Notes: a model not told the origin generated them from the letters alone. A stretch of 64,000 nt of DNA from Algoriphagus aestuariicola (GCF_017254835.1 NZ_JAFKCW010000002.1:914592-978591); one strand, 5' to 3'; counted from the stretch's first letter, positions 1 through 9,344 are shown. Program-made: numbers and translations.

Positions 1-1
1 C

Positions 2-928
2 AATCTACTAACCCATGCCAGCATCACCGGAGCGATGATGATCGAAGGTTTGATGGGATCGATCAAACCGTTTACCGCTGCCTTGCATCAGCTGAGACCC
101 TTTGTCGGTAACCAACATGTTGCCCAAACCATTTTAAACCTGCTTCACCAGTCAGAAATCGTCAATTCCCATCTTCATTGCGCGCGGGTTCAAGATCCAT
201 ATTCGCTTCGATGCATGCCGCAAGTTCATGGCGCAAGCTGGAACGCTTGGCGACACCTCAAGGACAGCATCGAAACAGAGATCAATTCGGTTACCGACAA
301 CCCTGTGGTTTTTGATGCAGAAAACACAGTTTCAGGGGGTAATTTCCACGGACAACCGATCGCATTACCATTGGACTATGCCTGCCTGGCCGCATCTGAA
401 ATTGGAAGCATCTCCGATCGTCGAATCTATCTTTCTATCGAAGGTGACACCCCAGGGGTGCCCAAACTTCTGCTCAAGGAAACAGGGCTAAATTCCGGTT
501 TGATGATTCCTCAATACACCACTGCTGCTTTGGCCTCCGAAAACAAAGGGCTTTGCTTCCCCGCTTCTGCAGACTCGATTCCGACTTCGCTCGGACAGGA
601 AGACCATGTCAGCATGGGAAGCATAGGCGCGAGAAAAACCCTTCGGGTAATTGCCAACGTGGAAAAAATCCTCGGAATCGAGCTTTTCTACGCCGCACAA
701 GCCATGGATTACCATGCGCCGCTCAAGTCCGGAAAGATCATGACTGCGATTTATGAGCGAGTGAGAAAAGACATTGAACCAGTAGTTTCCGATCGTATTA
801 TGTACGAGGACATGGAAACGGCCATCGAATTGATCAAAAGCGGCGAGTTGGTTGACTTGGCAAAAACTGTAGCTGCATCCGAAGGACTTGCATTCGAAAC
901 TGCTTGGAGCCAAACATTTGAATATTAA
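2..928 (+). CDS. hutH: Histidine ammonia-lyase, C-terminal part (5' end outside window)
   Basis: This enzyme deaminates L-histidine to urocanate, the first step of histidine utilisation, in the cytosol. The frame is open from base 2 and the protein clearly continues upstream, so the first ATG at 35 is internal. About 309 residues are present of the roughly 500 usual for the family. The missing N-terminal part would hold the Ala-Ser-Gly triad that forms the MIO cofactor, so that site cannot be checked. Visible family motifs are QDPYSLRCMPQVHG, SVTDNPVVF, GGNFHGQP and QEDHVSMGS. It is followed after 18 bases by hutI and then hutU, which supports histidine rather than phenylalanine or tyrosine as substrate. 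Confidence 0.96.
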   Translation, partial: NLLTHASITGAMMIEGLMGSIKPFTAALHQLRPFVGNQHVAQTILNLLHQSEIVNSHLHCARVQDPYSLRCMPQVHGASWNAWRHLKDSIETEINSVTDNPVVFDAENTVSGGNFHGQPIALPLDYACLAASEIGSISDRRIYLSIEGDTPGVPKLLLKETGLNSGLMIPQYTTAALASENKGLCFPASADSIPTSLGQEDHVSMGSIGARKTLRVIANVEKILGIELFYAAQAMDYHAPLKSGKIMTAIYERVRKDIEPVVSDRIMYEDMETAIELIKSGELVDLAKTVAASEGLAFETAWSQTFEY

Positions 929-946
929 GCTGAACTTGGCAAGGCT

Positions 947-2185
947 ATGACAAACAAGCTAAAACTCATCGGTCCGATCACCCAACTACTGACCCTAGAT
1001 CATCTTCCGGTCAAAGGAGCGCTAAAGGATGAACAGCTCGAAATCATCGAGCAAGCCGGCATTCTGATCGAAGGTGACAAAGTCCTAAAAGCTGGAGCTT
1101 GGAGTCCATTGAAAGCCGAATTCCCCAACGCAGAATTGTTCGAGCTAGAGGGAGAATTTGTAGCCATCCCTGGATTGGTCGATTGCCATACTCATATTTG
1201 CTTCGGCGGTTCTAGAGCGAAGGATTTTTCCATGCGAATTGCCGGCAAATCCTACCTCGAAATCGCGCAAAGCGGCGGTGGAATTTGGGATACGGTCACC
1301 CAAACCAGAAAGCTTGATTTGGACGAACTCTCCGCTGTGACGGTGAAAAATGCCAATCGCCATCTATCCGAGGGCGTGACCACGATCGAGGTCAAAAGCG
1401 GCTATGGACTTTCGGTTGAGGAAGAACTGAAAATGCTTCGCGCCATTAAAAAGGCGCAAGAATCGACCGGCGCCGACCTGATTTCAACCTGTCTCGCAGC
1501 TCATATGAAACCGCGCGATTTCGATGGCAGCAATTCGGAATATTTAGAGCTTATTTCAAGCCAACTTTACCCAGTTTTGAGAGAAGAAAATCTGACCTCC
1601 CGAATCGATGCTTTCGTCGAGAAAAGCGCCTTTTCCCCAGAAGAAATCACTCCCTTTTTCGAAGAAGCAAAAGCCTGGGGATTTGAGCTAACCGTCCATG
1701 CCGATCAGTTCACGACTGGAGGATCTGGTGTAGCAGTTAATCTAGGCGCAAAATCAGCCGACCATTTGGAAGCTTCTGGCGAAAATGAGATTTCAATTTT
1801 AGCCCAATCCAATACCATCGCCGTCGCTCTGCCAGGTGCTTCAATTGGACTGGGATGCGCCTTCACTCCAGCTAGAAAAATCCTTGACCAAGGTGGCGCT
1901 TTGGCCATCGCTTCAGATTGGAACCCGGGTTCAGCCCCCATGGGCGACCTGATCGCTCAAGCTTCAATCCTCGCAACCTTCGAAAAACTAAGCACCGCAG
2001 AAGTGCTAGCAGGCATCACTTTCCGGGCTGCATCAGCTTTGGGACTTAATGACCGAGGGAAAATCAAAGAAGGTTTGCTTGCAGACTTAGTCCTTTTCCC
2101 AGCAGCCGACTACCGAGAAATCCTATATCATCAAGGCAAACTGAAACCCGCAATGGTATGGAAGGCTGGAAAAAAAGTCGGATGA
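947..2185 (+). CDS. hutI: Imidazolonepropionase
   Basis: This metal-dependent amidohydrolase opens imidazolone-propionate to N-formimino-L-glutamate, the third step of histidine breakdown. The 412-residue length is normal. The metal-binding HTH of the amidohydrolase fold is at residues 81-83 (LVDCHTHICFGG). The EVKSGYGL segment, the HADQF motif near residue 251 and the SDWNPGS motif near residue 324 are all present. The ATG at 947 lies 18 bases after hutH and is the first start in frame. It sits between hutH and hutU in the same direction, so the three are probably one transcript. Confidence 0.96.
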   Translation: MTNKLKLIGPITQLLTLDHLPVKGALKDEQLEIIEQAGILIEGDKVLKAGAWSPLKAEFPNAELFELEGEFVAIPGLVDCHTHICFGGSRAKDFSMRIAGKSYLEIAQSGGGIWDTVTQTRKLDLDELSAVTVKNANRHLSEGVTTIEVKSGYGLSVEEELKMLRAIKKAQESTGADLISTCLAAHMKPRDFDGSNSEYLELISSQLYPVLREENLTSRIDAFVEKSAFSPEEITPFFEEAKAWGFELTVHADQFTTGGSGVAVNLGAKSADHLEASGENEISILAQSNTIAVALPGASIGLGCAFTPARKILDQGGALAIASDWNPGSAPMGDLIAQASILATFEKLSTAEVLAGITFRAASALGLNDRGKIKEGLLADLVLFPAADYREILYHQGKLKPAMVWKAGKKVG

Positions 2186-2259
2186 CAAATGTCCGTCACT
2201 GGATTTCAGGCACAAAACACAAAAAGCACTGAGGTATTACCTCGAAACCCTTCTTTTCA

Positions 2260-4260
2260 ATGAACTTCCAAGATCAAATCAGACAAGGCATTCCTTCCAT
2301 TTTACCCGCGAAAAAGGAGCGGACTCCAGGTATCTCCCACGCCCCAAAGCGAAAAGACATCCTTTCCTCGGAAGAGAAAAAGTTGGCTTTGGTCAATGCG
2401 CTGCGCTACTTTCCGAAGGATTGGCATGAAGAGTTGGCGGGAGAATTTTTAGCTGAATTGAAAGAATATGGCAGAATCTACATGTATCGGTTCATTCCGG
2501 GCTACAAGATTTTTGCTCGGCCAATCGATGAGTACCCGGCCAACTCCAAACAGGTAGCGGCTATCATGTTGATGATCCAAAACAATTTGGACCCAGCCGT
2601 AGCGCAACATCCCGAGGAGCTGATCACCTATGGCGGAAACGGTGCGGTTTTTCAAAACTGGGCACAATACCTCCTCACGATGAAATACCTGTCCGAGATG
2701 ACGGAGGAGCAGACGTTGCATATGTATTCCGGCCATCCCATGGGGCTTTTTCCCTCCTCTCCGGAAGCACCCCGAGTCATCGTCACGAACGGAATGATGA
2801 TCCCCAACTACTCCAAGCAGGACGACTGGGAAAAATTCAATGCCTTGGGAGTCACCCAATACGGTCAGATGACTGCCGGCTCCTACATGTACATCGGTCC
2901 TCAGGGGATCGTCCACGGTACCACGATCACGGTGATGAATGCTTTTCGCAAAAAGCTGGAAAAAGGCGATTCCTCCAAAGGCAAGATTTTCCTCACCGCA
3001 GGACTAGGCGGCATGAGTGGTGCGCAGCCCAAGGCAGGAAACATCGCTGGATGCATCACGGTTTGTGCTGAAGTCAATCCTGCCGCAGCCATCAAGCGTC
3101 ACGAGCAAGGTTGGGTAGACGAACTGATCCAAGACATTGACAAACTGGTAGAGCGGGTCTTTGAGGCAAAATTCAACGAGGAAGTTGTCTCCATCGCCTT
3201 CTTGGGAAACATCGTTGAGGTATGGGAACGATTTGACAAAGAAAATCTTTTCGTCGAACTCGGCTCCGACCAGACTTCACTTCACAATCCTTGGGCGGGC
3301 GGATATTATCCGATTGGACTTTCATTCGAGGTGGCCAACCAACTGATGGCGACAAACCCAGATGAATTCCGCGAAAAGGTGCAAGAATCACTTTGTCGCC
3401 ATGCCGCCGCAATCAACCGCCATGTGGCAAAAGGCACTTATTTCTTTGATTACGGAAATGCATTTCTGCTGGAAGCATCCAGAGCAGGCGCTGAAGTCAT
3501 GGCCGAAAACGGCATTGATTTTCGCTATCCCAGCTACGTACAGGACATTTTGGGCCCTATGTGTTTTGACTACGGTTTCGGTCCATTCCGATGGGTTTGC
3601 ACCTCAGGCGATCCGGAAGACCTCCGAAAATCTGATCGGATCGCTGCGAATGTTTTGGAAGAAATCCAGAAAACCGCTCCGGAATCCATCTCCCAACAAA
3701 TGCAGGACAACATCACCTGGATCAGAGAGGCGGAAAAGAACAAGTTGGTGGTAGGCTCACAAGCTAGAATTCTCTATGCCGATGCCGAAGGAAGAGCAAA
3801 GATCGCAGCAGCTTTTAACCACGCAATTTCTACCGGCGAAATTTCCGCTCCAATTGTTCTCGGCCGAGATCATCATGACGTCAGCGGAACAGATTCACCC
3901 TATCGAGAAACCAGCAATATCTATGACGGCAGCCGGTTTACCGCCGACATGGCAATCCACAACGTCATTGGCGACAGCTTCAGGGGAGCAACTTGGGTTT
4001 CGATTCACAATGGTGGCGGAGTCGGCTGGGGCGAGGTAATCAATGGCGGCTTCGGGCTGGTGCTCGATGGTAGCAATGAAGCTGAAAGAAGACTGAAGTC
4101 CATGTTATTTTACGACGTGAATAACGGAATCGCCCGTCGCGCTTGGGCAAGGAATTCGGGATCTTTGGAAGCTATCCAAAGAGAAATGGAAAGAAGTCCG
4201 GGACTGAAAGTAACTCTTCCCAATCTGGTGGATAAGGATATTTTAAACGGTGTTTTGTAA
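2260..4260 (+). CDS. hutU: Urocanate hydratase (Bacteroidota long form)
   Basis: Urocanase hydrates urocanate to imidazolone-propionate using tightly bound NAD+ as an electrophile. The protein has 666 residues, longer than the roughly 555 of the Bacillus and Pseudomonas enzymes; this longer form is known from Bacteroidota. NAD-binding and active-site segments are visible: GLGGMSGAQPKAGNIAGC near residues 248-265, DQTSLHNPWAGGYYP, GRDHHDVSGTDSPYRET and HNGGGVGWGEVINGG near the C-terminus. It follows hutI by 74 bases. It ends facing the oppositely oriented Uma2 gene, with only 44 bases between the two stop codons. Confidence 0.95.
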   Translation: MNFQDQIRQGIPSILPAKKERTPGISHAPKRKDILSSEEKKLALVNALRYFPKDWHEELAGEFLAELKEYGRIYMYRFIPGYKIFARPIDEYPANSKQVAAIMLMIQNNLDPAVAQHPEELITYGGNGAVFQNWAQYLLTMKYLSEMTEEQTLHMYSGHPMGLFPSSPEAPRVIVTNGMMIPNYSKQDDWEKFNALGVTQYGQMTAGSYMYIGPQGIVHGTTITVMNAFRKKLEKGDSSKGKIFLTAGLGGMSGAQPKAGNIAGCITVCAEVNPAAAIKRHEQGWVDELIQDIDKLVERVFEAKFNEEVVSIAFLGNIVEVWERFDKENLFVELGSDQTSLHNPWAGGYYPIGLSFEVANQLMATNPDEFREKVQESLCRHAAAINRHVAKGTYFFDYGNAFLLEASRAGAEVMAENGIDFRYPSYVQDILGPMCFDYGFGPFRWVCTSGDPEDLRKSDRIAANVLEEIQKTAPESISQQMQDNITWIREAEKNKLVVGSQARILYADAEGRAKIAAAFNHAISTGEISAPIVLGRDHHDVSGTDSPYRETSNIYDGSRFTADMAIHNVIGDSFRGATWVSIHNGGGVGWGEVINGGFGLVLDGSNEAERRLKSMLFYDVNNGIARRAWARNSGSLEAIQREMERSPGLKVTLPNLVDKDILNGVL

Positions 4261-4304
4261 CAGGCCGCTTTTTCAAAGTTTCAAATTGTGGTAAAGCCGG
4301 GCCT

Positions 4305-4928
4305 TCAATCCTCCGAAAAGACCTCTTCCAAATCCAGAACAAAGCCAGAAAGGACCGTCGACTTGATTTTGTCTCCAATGGTAAAAAGTCTGGAGGACTG
4401 ATAATTTCCCTCTATCAGGGTGTAGACCAGAAGCGTGCATTCGACGGGATGGATGACCCAATATTCCCGAACTCCAAACTCCTCATACAGCTCATACTTG
4501 TTCTGAAGCTCCACTCGATTGTTGCTCGGTGAGAGAATCTCTACAATCAGGTCTGGCGCACCTAAACAGCCTTTTTCATCCAGTTTCGACGGATCGCAGA
4601 TTACGGAAAGATCAGGTTGAACTACCGAATCCACCTTTTTGTCCTCAGGATTTCTGGAAAATCGCACATCAAAAGGCGCTGCATAAACCTCACATTTTTG
4701 CCGTTCTAAGAAGTTTGCAAGAATTCGGGACAAAGCCATAGAGACTTTCTGGTGTCTCCTGCTAGGAGCAGCAGCTTTCTTAAACACCTTCCCTTTGATC
4801 AGCTCGACGATTTCCTCAAAGTCCCATTTGAGGTAATCGGCGTAAGTATAGCCGGCAAAGGAATCATTTGGCTCCTGAAAAGTGCTCAAATCGATCTTTT
4901 CCTTTTGGGGTATCCGATACTCTTTCAT
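4305..4928 (-). CDS. Uma2-family (DUF820) restriction-endonuclease-fold protein
   Basis: This 207-residue protein belongs to the Uma2/DUF820 family, which adopts a PD-(D/E)XK nuclease-like fold. Family features are the N-terminal YADYLKWDF and VELIKGKVFKKAAAPSRRHQ segments, then VVQPDLSVI with the acidic metal-site position, APDLIVEILSPSNNR, and REYWVIHP. The biological role of such single-domain proteins is unknown. Families of them are abundant in cyanobacteria and scattered in Bacteroidota, and they may be mobile. It is oriented against the hut genes and separates hutU from hutG, so it looks like an insertion into that operon. Confidence 0.85.
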   Translation of the reverse strand: MKEYRIPQKEKIDLSTFQEPNDSFAGYTYADYLKWDFEEIVELIKGKVFKKAAAPSRRHQKVSMALSRILANFLERQKCEVYAAPFDVRFSRNPEDKKVDSVVQPDLSVICDPSKLDEKGCLGAPDLIVEILSPSNNRVELQNKYELYEEFGVREYWVIHPVECTLLVYTLIEGNYQSSRLFTIGDKIKSTVLSGFVLDLEEVFSED

Positions 4929-5014
4929 GATCAGAAGCTTTATTTGTCAACAAAACTAACAGACAACTTTTCTTAAGTTAGCATAATTAAACTTTTCCCT
5001 CGAATACAAATACC

Positions 5015-5977
5015 ATGAACCTAAACCAAAACCCCTCTCCTTTCCATTGGTCCGGAAGAAAGTCAGACCAGATTGACTACTGGCACCAGGCGGTAGAAAC
5101 GATCGCAAACCTAAATATCAGACAAGATTCATCCGATAAAATCGGGATTTTGGGATATTCCAGCGAAGAAGGCGTAATCAGGAATCAAGGTCGAACAGGG
5201 ACAATAGAGGGACCTTCGGTGATCCGAAAAATGCTTGGCGCGATAGCCTTGCACTTGCCTGAAGGACTGCCGATCTTGGACTATGGGGATATTTTCACGC
5301 TGGATCAGGATATGGAATCCTCCCATGACGCAATCACCCAAATCACCTATGATCTGCTTTCCAGCAATCACTTTCCGGTATTGCTTGGAGGCGGTCACGA
5401 TTTGGCCTTCGCCCACGGACGGGGAGTCTTGAATTATGTTGGAGAAAAGAACGAGAAATTGGGCATCATCAACCTAGACGCTCACTTTGACCTTCGCCCA
5501 TTGGTCAAGGAAAAAGGACACTCTGGATCTCCGTTTCTTCAACTCGCCGAGGAATTCCCTAATGATTTCCACTTCCTAGCGCTGGGTATCCAGCGAGCAG
5601 CGAATCCCCGCTCCCTCTTCGAAACAGCCGAGAGATTGAAGGCCAAATACATCGTGATGGAGGAATTTCGGCTTCACAACTGGGAGTTTATCCAGGAGCA
5701 AATTCTTTGGTTTATCGATTCTGTCGACAAGATCTACCTCAGCATAGATATGGACGGCTTCTCCTCTGCCTTTGCGCCGGGAGTCTCCGCGCCTTCGCCG
5801 ATGGGTTTCAACCCTCAGATTGCCTTTAAGGTTTTTGAGCTGATCGTAAAAAGCGACAAGCTGATCAGTATGGATGTGGTCGAACTCAACCCTCAGTTCG
5901 ACCAGGACAACGCCACGGCGAGGCTGGCGGCTAGAGCGGTAGAATATATTGTGAGAAAAAAGTTTGTGACTCAGTAG
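5015..5977 (+). CDS. hutG: Formimidoylglutamase (arginase/ureohydrolase family)
   Basis: This ureohydrolase-fold enzyme probably hydrolyses N-formimino-L-glutamate to glutamate and formamide, finishing histidine degradation. The 320-residue length fits. Binuclear manganese motifs are complete: GGGHD near residue 126, NLDAHFDLRP near 154 and SIDMDGFSSAFAPG near 243. Family membership alone would also allow agmatinase or arginase, but the position next to hutHIU decides for HutG. It is cut off from hutU by the Uma2 gene, so it probably has its own promoter in the 86-base space upstream. Confidence 0.92.
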   Translation: MNLNQNPSPFHWSGRKSDQIDYWHQAVETIANLNIRQDSSDKIGILGYSSEEGVIRNQGRTGTIEGPSVIRKMLGAIALHLPEGLPILDYGDIFTLDQDMESSHDAITQITYDLLSSNHFPVLLGGGHDLAFAHGRGVLNYVGEKNEKLGIINLDAHFDLRPLVKEKGHSGSPFLQLAEEFPNDFHFLALGIQRAANPRSLFETAERLKAKYIVMEEFRLHNWEFIQEQILWFIDSVDKIYLSIDMDGFSSAFAPGVSAPSPMGFNPQIAFKVFELIVKSDKLISMDVVELNPQFDQDNATARLAARAVEYIVRKKFVTQ

Positions 5978-5996
5978 AAATAAGACTCACACTCGC

Positions 5997-6815
5997 ATGA
6001 AACCTTTAATTCTTCTCGTATTTATATTCTTCAGTATCTGCAGAGTTTTTGCCATTAATCCGGATCGGGAATACATCAGAACTCCAGACTCCGTCAACTG
6101 GCAATACCAAGAATTGAAGATTCCTACCAAAGATAATTACGTATTAAACACCTGGATTTACAAAGCCAATGAGAAAAACGACAAAGATACCGTCTTAATC
6201 TTGGCCTATCCAGACGCGGGAAATATGTCTTACTTTGTCTATCACTCGGCGATTCTTGCTAACGCCGGATATACCGTCGTCACCTTTGATTACAGAGGAT
6301 TTGGAAAAAGTGATGATTTTGAAATACAAAGGGAATACCTGTATTACCCAGAATTTGCCTTAGATCTAGAAGCCGTTGTCGGGTTCACTTCAAAAAAGTT
6401 TGCTGACAACGAAATCGGAGTTTGGGGAATGTCGATGGGAACCACGATCATCTCCAGAGCATACCCTAAAATCAAAAACCAAATCAACTTCATCATAGGC
6501 GAGGGATTTGTGACAAATCCATCTGCAATAGTAGATCGTCATCAAAAGTTGGGTAAGGAAATTCTGCTCCCAGAAGCCTCTCAATCCTATGAAGAACTGA
6601 TCCATACCATCGAAACTCCACTTTTGATCTTATCTGCTTCGGATGATACGATCACCTCTCCACAAGACGCATTAAATCTCCAATCCCAACTTGGTCAAAA
6701 TTGCAAGACAATTGAATATAAAGGGACTCATCTGAGTGGATTTCAAGTAGACTATGAAACCAAAGGCTTTGGAGGCTGGTTCATTGAGCAAATCGAAAAT
6801 TTCCTAAAGAGTTGA
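5997..6815 (+). CDS. Secreted alpha/beta hydrolase
   Basis: This is a 272-residue alpha/beta-hydrolase-fold protein with an N-terminal signal peptide (about residues 1-19, hydrophobic LILLVFIFFSICRVFA). The segment TFDYRGFGKSDD is typical of the fold. The nucleophile elbow is WGMSMG near residue 143. The likely catalytic acid is in SASDDTITSP and the histidine in GTHLSGF near the C-terminus. The substrate is unknown; a peptidase or esterase role is possible. It starts 19 bases after hutG in the same direction, but nothing links its function to histidine. Confidence 0.85.
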   Translation: MKPLILLVFIFFSICRVFAINPDREYIRTPDSVNWQYQELKIPTKDNYVLNTWIYKANEKNDKDTVLILAYPDAGNMSYFVYHSAILANAGYTVVTFDYRGFGKSDDFEIQREYLYYPEFALDLEAVVGFTSKKFADNEIGVWGMSMGTTIISRAYPKIKNQINFIIGEGFVTNPSAIVDRHQKLGKEILLPEASQSYEELIHTIETPLLILSASDDTITSPQDALNLQSQLGQNCKTIEYKGTHLSGFQVDYETKGFGGWFIEQIENFLKS

Positions 6816-6841
6816 TTAGCTGCCCATGCCCCACAAAGAAA

Positions 6842-6875
6842 AAGAGCCTGGCGATCGAATCAAGCTCTTCTTTTT
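6842..6875 (+). terminator. Probable intrinsic terminator after the hydrolase gene
   Basis: Arms AAGAGC (6842-6847) and GCTCTT (6864-6869) form a short stem followed by a five-T run at 6871-6875. It lies 26 bases after the stop of the hydrolase gene. The stem is short, so efficiency is uncertain. Confidence 0.5.
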
Positions 6876-6880
6876 GACAT

Positions 6881-6916
6881 AAGACCTTCCTGGTTTTTGA
6901 AACCTGGGAAGGTCTT
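6881..6916. repeat. REP-like palindrome between convergent genes
   Basis: A near-perfect inverted repeat has arms AAGACCTTCCTGGTTT (6881-6896) and AAACCTGGGAAGGTCTT (6900-6916), differing by one bulge around a three-base loop. There is no long T run on either side, so it does not look like a simple intrinsic terminator. It lies between the hydrolase and menB stop codons. Palindromes of the AACCTGGAAGG type resemble dispersed intergenic elements of Cytophagales; that resemblance is from memory and unverified. Confidence 0.55.
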
Positions 6917-6925
6917 AACCATGAT

Positions 6926-7759
6926 TTAAGGAATCCACTTCACCTTACTGAAATCAGGCTTACGCTTCTCCAAGAAGGCATTTCTTCCTTCCACGGCTTC
7001 CTCCGTTCCATAGGCCAGTCGGGTAGCCTCTCCCGCAAAAACCTGCTGCCCCACCATCCCATCGTCGGTCAGGTTCATGGCAAACTTGAGCATTTTGATA
7101 GATGTTGGGGATTTGGCTAGGATCTCCTGCGCCCACTCGTATGCGGTGGCTTCCAGCTCCTCATGGGGAATCACTGCATTCACCATTCCCATCTCAAAAG
7201 CCTCTTGCGCGGAATAGTTTCTACCCAAAAAGAAGATTTCACGGGCTTTCTTTTGCCCTACCATCTTGGCGAGATAGGCAGAGCCGTAGCCCCCGTCAAA
7301 GCTGGTCACATCCGCATCCGTCTGCTTGAAGATCGCGTGCTCCTTACTCGCTAAGGTCAGGTCACAAACTACGTGAAGACTGTGTCCGCCACCCACTGCC
7401 CAGCCTGGAACTACCGCGATCACCACTTTGGGCATGAAGCGGATCAGGCGCTGCACTTCCAAAATATTCAATCGATGGTAGCCATCCTCACCCACGTAAC
7501 CCTGGTTTCCACGTGCCTTTTGGTCGCCTCCTGAACAGAACGCCCAGCCTCCATCTTTGGGTGATGGCCCCTCACCGGAAAGCAAAACCACTCCGATCGA
7601 AGTATCTTCCTGCGCATTATAAAAAGCATCGTAAAGCTCGGCCGTAGTTTTTGGACGAAAGGCATTGCGAACCTCGGGCCTATTGAAGGCAATGCGAGCC
7701 ACACCATTGCATTTTTTATAGGTGATATCTTCGTATTCTTTGGCAGTAATCCACTCCAT
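6926..7759 (-). CDS. menB: 1,4-dihydroxy-2-naphthoyl-CoA synthase
   Basis: MenB closes the second ring of menaquinone by converting o-succinylbenzoyl-CoA to 1,4-dihydroxy-2-naphthoyl-CoA. The 277-residue crotonase-fold protein has the oxyanion-hole segment FCSGGDQKARG, the PGWAVGGGHSLHVVCDL segment, and SFDGGYGSAYLAKMVGQKKA, which is diagnostic of MenB among crotonases. The C-terminal GRNAFLEKRKPDF is also typical. It is divergent from menE across 98 bases, which reinforces the assignment. Menaquinone is the usual respiratory quinone of Bacteroidota. Confidence 0.96.
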   Translation of the reverse strand: MEWITAKEYEDITYKKCNGVARIAFNRPEVRNAFRPKTTAELYDAFYNAQEDTSIGVVLLSGEGPSPKDGGWAFCSGGDQKARGNQGYVGEDGYHRLNILEVQRLIRFMPKVVIAVVPGWAVGGGHSLHVVCDLTLASKEHAIFKQTDADVTSFDGGYGSAYLAKMVGQKKAREIFFLGRNYSAQEAFEMGMVNAVIPHEELEATAYEWAQEILAKSPTSIKMLKFAMNLTDDGMVGQQVFAGEATRLAYGTEEAVEGRNAFLEKRKPDFSKVKWIP

Positions 7760-7857
7760 GATTTTCGTTTTGGTTAAAAATCCGATTTTTGTGCAAGATA
7801 GCAGCCTAGCCTGGAATTTGACGAATACACAAAACCCTTTCTAATCCCTCCTTTTAG

Positions 7858-8925
7858 ATGTTTCAGCTCCATATTGGAAATCAGGTTTTCAGCGATGCCG
7901 CAGACTTTGAGTTGGATGCTTCCGCATTTTCAGAAGGAAAAAAGGCAGCCTTGGCATTTTGTAAAGCTTGGCTTTCGGGCGATCAAACATTTTTCCAACA
8001 AACTTCCGGTTCCACGGGAGCTCCAAAAAGAATCGAGCTAACCCGGGATCAAATGCAGGCAAGCGCCACGGCGACGGGGGCTTTCTTCAAAACAACTTCC
8101 GATACTCGCCTCCTCTGCTGTCTTAGCCCGGAATACATCGCAGGCAAGATGATGCTGGTGCGAGCAATGGTTTGGAATTGCCCGGTTTGGCTGGTTGAAC
8201 CTAGTGGAAATCCGCTTGAGGATCTTGGCTTCATTCCTGATTTTGTGGCCATGGTACCGCTGCAAGTGGAAAAATCTTTGAACAATCCCAAGTCTCTTGA
8301 TATCCTCAAAAAGGTCGGAAATCTCATCATCGGCGGAGTCCAAACTTCCGAGTTGCTGAAAAAGCAACTGGCCGAAAACCAAATCCTGGCTTGGCAGACC
8401 TATGGAATGACGGAGACAGTCTCGCATATTGCCTTGGCAAAAATCAATGACGAAGAACTCCTTTACCAAGTACTGCCCGGTGTGGAAATTGGCATGGATG
8501 AGCGTGGTGCTCTTTGGGTAAAGTCTCCTATGAGCGGAACAGAAAAGATCCAAACCAACGATCTTGTTGAATTGCTTTCAGACTCTTCTTTTCGCTGGCT
8601 GGGTCGCGTGGATTTTACGGTCAATTCCGGTGGTGTCAAACTCCATCCAGAATTGCTGGAGAAAAGAAGTGAAACAATTATCCAAACAGTTTTCCCCGGT
8701 TCTCAGTTTTTCTTCTTTGGAGAACCGGATGAAAGGCTTGGCAACAAGCTTGTTCTAGTTTTGGAGACAGAAGAAAACAATGAGAAATCCGAATTGCTTT
8801 TGGAGAAGTTGAGTGAAATCCTGCATCCCTACGAGATCCCAAAACGCGTCCGATTCCTCAATTCCTTTGTCATGACTGACAGCGGAAAAATAAATCGATT
8901 AAAAACCATTGAGTCTCAATGCTAA
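7858..8925 (+). CDS. menE: o-Succinylbenzoate-CoA ligase (short form)
   Basis: MenE is an acyl-adenylating enzyme that makes o-succinylbenzoyl-CoA, the substrate of MenB. The 355 residues are fewer than the 450-500 of Gram-positive and enterobacterial MenE but usual for Bacteroidota. The AMP-binding loop TSGSTGAPKRIELT lies near residues 50-63. WQTYGMTETVSHIAL is the A5 motif, WLGRVDFTVNSGGVKLHPE the hinge, and TDSGKINR near the C-terminus carries the catalytic lysine. Its last seven bases overlap the start of the next gene. Confidence 0.93.
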   Translation: MFQLHIGNQVFSDAADFELDASAFSEGKKAALAFCKAWLSGDQTFFQQTSGSTGAPKRIELTRDQMQASATATGAFFKTTSDTRLLCCLSPEYIAGKMMLVRAMVWNCPVWLVEPSGNPLEDLGFIPDFVAMVPLQVEKSLNNPKSLDILKKVGNLIIGGVQTSELLKKQLAENQILAWQTYGMTETVSHIALAKINDEELLYQVLPGVEIGMDERGALWVKSPMSGTEKIQTNDLVELLSDSSFRWLGRVDFTVNSGGVKLHPELLEKRSETIIQTVFPGSQFFFFGEPDERLGNKLVLVLETEENNEKSELLLEKLSEILHPYEIPKRVRFLNSFVMTDSGKINRLKTIESQC

Positions 8926-9344
8926 TCTCATTCTTGCTTTCCATTCTTCTTTTTTCCATTCCGAAATCAGCGGAGTTTGAAAACGTTTTGCGAGTAACGA
9001 TCCAAGACGCCGAGTCAGACAAAGGAAAAGTTTTGATCTTGGTTTTTGATCAGGAAGATGGGTTTCCCGACCAAGTGGACAAGGCTTTTAGAAAATTCGC
9101 TATTGCCCCAAAAAACGGAAAGGTAGAGCTCGAACTGACGGACTTACCTCCGGGAAAATATGCCTTCACCGTACTCCACGACGCGGACAACAATGAAGTC
9201 ATGAACACCAGTTTCCTTGGTTTGCCGACGGAGAAGTATGGATTTTCCAACAATCCCCGAATCTATTTCAGCCCTCCCAGTTTCGAAAAAGCCGCAATTA
9301 GTTTTGATACCGAATCGAAAAGCACTGTCATCAACCTCCGCTAG
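8919..9344 (+). CDS. DUF2141 exported protein
   Basis: This 141-residue protein has a hydrophobic N-terminal export signal (LISFLLSILLFSIP) and one DUF2141 domain. The diagnostic part is LHDADNNEVMNTSFLGLP followed by EKYGFSNNPR. The function of DUF2141 proteins is unknown; many are predicted to be periplasmic or outer-membrane associated. The ATG lies inside the menE stop region (ATGCTAA, 8919-8925), so translation is probably coupled to menE. It converges with the oxygenase gene downstream and overlaps its 3' end by four bases. Confidence 0.85.
   Translation: MLISFLLSILLFSIPKSAEFENVLRVTIQDAESDKGKVLILVFDQEDGFPDQVDKAFRKFAIAPKNGKVELELTDLPPGKYAFTVLHDADNNEVMNTSFLGLPTEKYGFSNNPRIYFSPPSFEKAAISFDTESKSTVINLR

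Noticed and set aside
4261-4304. Terminator between hutU and the Uma2 gene
   Set aside because: The 44-base gap holds no stem of convincing length followed by T residues.
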